Below are positions 5,836 to 7,156 of a DNA stretch of 7,156 nt, piece after piece (position 1 is the first letter of the stretch; each line of letters begins with the position of its first letter). The notes beneath the pieces are model-generated. The model was given only the letters and a program-made list of their open reading frames with translations. It had not been told where the DNA came from and did no database searches. The translations under genes were made by a program, and so were the position numbers. The stretch is taken from contig DPKT01000359.1 of the NCBI GenBank assembly GCA_003542385.1, positions 1 through 7,156 on the forward strand, in the 5' to 3' direction. Source of the DNA: Desulfomicrobium sp. (GTDB lineage Bacteria > Desulfobacterota > Desulfovibrionia > Desulfovibrionales > Desulfomicrobiaceae).

Positions 5836-6584
5836 TGGCCGCCGCGGCCACGGCCGCGCTGTGCTACCTCGGACTGTGCGCGGTCCTCTTCGCCTTTCAG
5901 CGGTCCCTCATCTATCTGCCGCAGCCGTGTCCGCAGGCTGCCGTGGCTGGTGCCGTCTCCCTGCCTGTCGACGGCGCCGAAATCCTCGTGACCGTGCGGG
6001 AACGGGCGGGAGCCCCGGCGGTCATCTATTTCGGCGGCAACGCCGAGGTCGCACCGCGCGCCGTGCCCGAACTGGCCGAGGCCTTTCCGGACAGCGCCCT
6101 GTACCTGCCGCACTACCGCGGCTATTGCGGCAGCACGGGCAGCCCTTCCGAGGAGGCCCTGCTGGCCGACGCCCTGGCGGTGTACGACATGGTACGCAGG
6201 CGTCACGACAGCATTGTCGTCATCGGTCGCAGCCTCGGCAGCGCCGTGGCCGTGCACCTTGCCGGCAGCAGGCCCGTGACGGGGCTCGTGCTCATCACTC
6301 CCTTCGACAGCCTGGCGGCCGTGGCCGCTCGCCACTATCCGTTCTTTCCCGTGCGCCTGCTCCTGCGCGACCGCTTCGACTCCCGTTCCCGGGCCGCGCA
6401 AGTGGCCGCGCCGACCCTCATCCTGGCCGCGGAACACGACGAGATCGTGCCCCGCGGCAGCACCGAAAATCTGCATGCCGCCTTTCGTCCCGGCCTGTCG
6501 AGGCTGGTTGTCATACCTCAGACCGGCCACAACACCGTCCCCATGCTTTCCGAGTTCGCGGAACTGCTGCGCGAGATGCGCTGA
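5820..6584 (+). CDS. Alpha/beta hydrolase, membrane-anchored (BEM46/ABHD13-like)
   Basis: The 254-residue product has an N-terminal hydrophobic anchor (about residues 6-27) followed by QRSLIYLPQP, typical of the BEM46/YfhR-like branch of serine hydrolases. The oxyanion-hole region is YFGGNAE (70-76), then HYRGYCGSTGSPSE (98-111), the nucleophile elbow GRSLG (136-140) with S138, PFDS (161-164), the acid in AAEHDEIVP (203-211) with D207, and the base in QTGHN (234-238) with H237. The full triad is present, so an active esterase, thioesterase or lipase-like enzyme on the membrane is likely; the substrate is unknown. The start is uncertain: 5820 leaves the hairpin outside and keeps a positive charge before the anchor, 5832 would fit coupling to the small ORF, and 5763 (GTG) or 5772 would add residues coded by the hairpin. 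None has a good ribosome binding site. It ends six bases from the convergent PqqD-family gene. Confidence 0.88.
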   Translation: MPRSMMAAAATAALCYLGLCAVLFAFQRSLIYLPQPCPQAAVAGAVSLPVDGAEILVTVRERAGAPAVIYFGGNAEVAPRAVPELAEAFPDSALYLPHYRGYCGSTGSPSEEALLADALAVYDMVRRRHDSIVVIGRSLGSAVAVHLAGSRPVTGLVLITPFDSLAAVAARHYPFFPVRLLLRDRFDSRSRAAQVAAPTLILAAEHDEIVPRGSTENLHAAFRPGLSRLVVIPQTGHNTVPMLSEFAELLREMR

Positions 6585-6590
6585 GAACCT

Positions 6591-6953
6591 TCAGTCCTTC
6601 CGGTCTTGGCGCAAGGCGACGATGCCCCTCTGTCCAAGCTGGCGCACGAAAAGGGCCACGGCCTGTTCGGCTTCCGCCGCGAAGCAGGAGTACCGCTCCT
6701 CCACCCGGCGGGCCAGGTCGGCCACGCTCGCGATGCCGTCGATGTGCGTCCAGACGAAGGAGCCCATCGCGTCCAGTTCCAGGGTGCGCATGGGGCGCGA
6801 GAGGGTCGGGGGCAGGAGGCGCGCCAGCCAGGGCTTGAGGACCGCGGGGTGCTCGATGCGGACCAGGCCCTGGGGCGTGGTCACGGTGCGGATGTCGGGC
6901 ATCGGCACCGGGATGGCGGCGAGGGCGTCAGCCCTGGATGTCGGTTGCTGCAT
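6591..6953 (-). CDS. PqqD-family protein (RRE-like fold)
   Basis: The 120-residue product has a PqqD-type domain in its C-terminal half: RTLELDAMGSFVWTHIDG (56-73) with the hallmark LD, G64, W68 and IDG, then SVADLARRVEERY (77-89) and a long helix ending in VRQLGQRGIVAL (103-114). In PQQ and many RiPP pathways this fold binds the precursor peptide and presents it to a radical SAM enzyme; many stand-alone copies have unknown roles. The N-terminal 50 residues are less typical (VRIEHPAVLKPWLARLLPP, 31-49). The start is uncertain: ATG 6953 overlaps the upstream gene by 26 bases, GTG 6968 would lengthen it, and ATG 6902 would give 103 residues with no overlap, closer to the usual family size. No option has a strong ribosome binding site, which suggests translational coupling to the upstream gene. 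No pqqA, pqqC or pqqE is in the window. Confidence 0.8.
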   Translation of the reverse strand: MQQPTSRADALAAIPVPMPDIRTVTTPQGLVRIEHPAVLKPWLARLLPPTLSRPMRTLELDAMGSFVWTHIDGIASVADLARRVEERYSCFAAEAEQAVALFVRQLGQRGIVALRQDRKD

Positions 6954-7156
6954 AGGTTGAGCACACACGTTCGAAATCCGCTGCGGGCAGGGAGGATCCC
7001 TGGGCCGTGACCATGAGGATTCTGTTGGTTTCGGCGTCGTGGCGGGCCCGGCCGCGTATGCGTTCGGGACCGGCCGGGAACCATGGCAGCACGCGTCGCC
7101 AGGCCGGGACGTGGCTGGCGAAGCTCGCCTGGCCTGGCCCTTGGGGCATGACGGTC
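6928..7156 (-). CDS. Unrecognised protein, C-terminal end (5' part outside the window)
   Basis: An open frame enters from the right edge and ends with TGA at 6930-6928. Its last 75 or so residues include HVPAWRRVLPWFPAGPERIRG, ETNRILMVTAQGSSLPA and the C-terminus ATDIQG. The third codon positions are strongly GC-rich, as in the clear genes nearby, and no competing frame looks better, so it is probably real. The ATG at 7149 has no ribosome binding site before it and the frame stays open to the edge, so it is likely internal. I do not recognise the family, and no membrane helix or catalytic motif can be seen. It overlaps or closely abuts the start of the PqqD-family gene, so the two are likely one operon and functionally linked. 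Confidence 0.55.
   Translation of the reverse strand, partial: TVMPQGPGQASFASHVPAWRRVLPWFPAGPERIRGRARHDAETNRILMVTAQGSSLPAADFERVCSTYAATDIQG

Noticed and set aside
6582..6593. Terminator between the hydrolase and the PqqD-family gene
   Set aside because: Only six bases separate the convergent stops, and I see no convincing hairpin with a T run around them.
5861..6838. Plus-strand frame overlapping the hydrolase and the PqqD-family gene
   Set aside because: It is Arg/Pro-rich and crosses a convergent gene boundary; the frame at 5820-6584 has the full catalytic triad.

Overview
The window is GC-rich bacterial chromosome (apart from one AT-rich gap) with densely packed genes on both strands. It looks like a Gram-negative bacterium of the Desulfovibrio/Desulfomicrobium type. 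The reasons are a glycine decarboxylase split into two subunits, an HDOD-domain protein, a DUF3999 protein and generally GC-rich codon use. This placement rests on gene content and style only and is an inference.

Layout. Bases 1-354 (+) hold the C-terminal end of a DUF3999-type membrane-anchored protein. It converges on an HDOD signalling protein (351-1466, -), and the two stop codons share one CTAG. Bases 1467-1794 are an AT-rich intergenic island with a likely promoter for the HDOD gene and a strong bidirectional terminator. Bases 1795-5054 (-) form a glycine cleavage operon read gcvH, gcvPA, gcvPB; gcvPA and gcvPB overlap by GTGA, and the terminator at 1739-1766 ends the unit. A divergent promoter region (5055-5212) separates it from a rightward group: a secreted protein of unknown function (5213-5752) and a membrane-anchored alpha/beta hydrolase (about 5820-6584). 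A UUCG-capped hairpin, and possibly a 28-codon coupled ORF, lie between those two. The right end is leftward: a PqqD-family protein (6591-6953) preceded by the C-terminal end of an unrecognised gene that runs off the window.

How the genes work together. GcvH carries the lipoyl arm, and GcvPA plus GcvPB form the PLP-dependent P-protein that decarboxylates glycine and loads the aminomethyl group on that arm. The T-protein and the lipoamide dehydrogenase needed to complete the cycle are not in the window. The other genes show no clear metabolic link to glycine.

No mobile element, CRISPR array, tRNA or rRNA was seen, and nothing that makes a convincing new multi-gene system. The most notable observations are an inverted repeat that would hide the gcvPA ribosome binding site, a small ORF joined by ATGA overlaps to both neighbours, and a PqqD-family protein whose partners lie outside the window.
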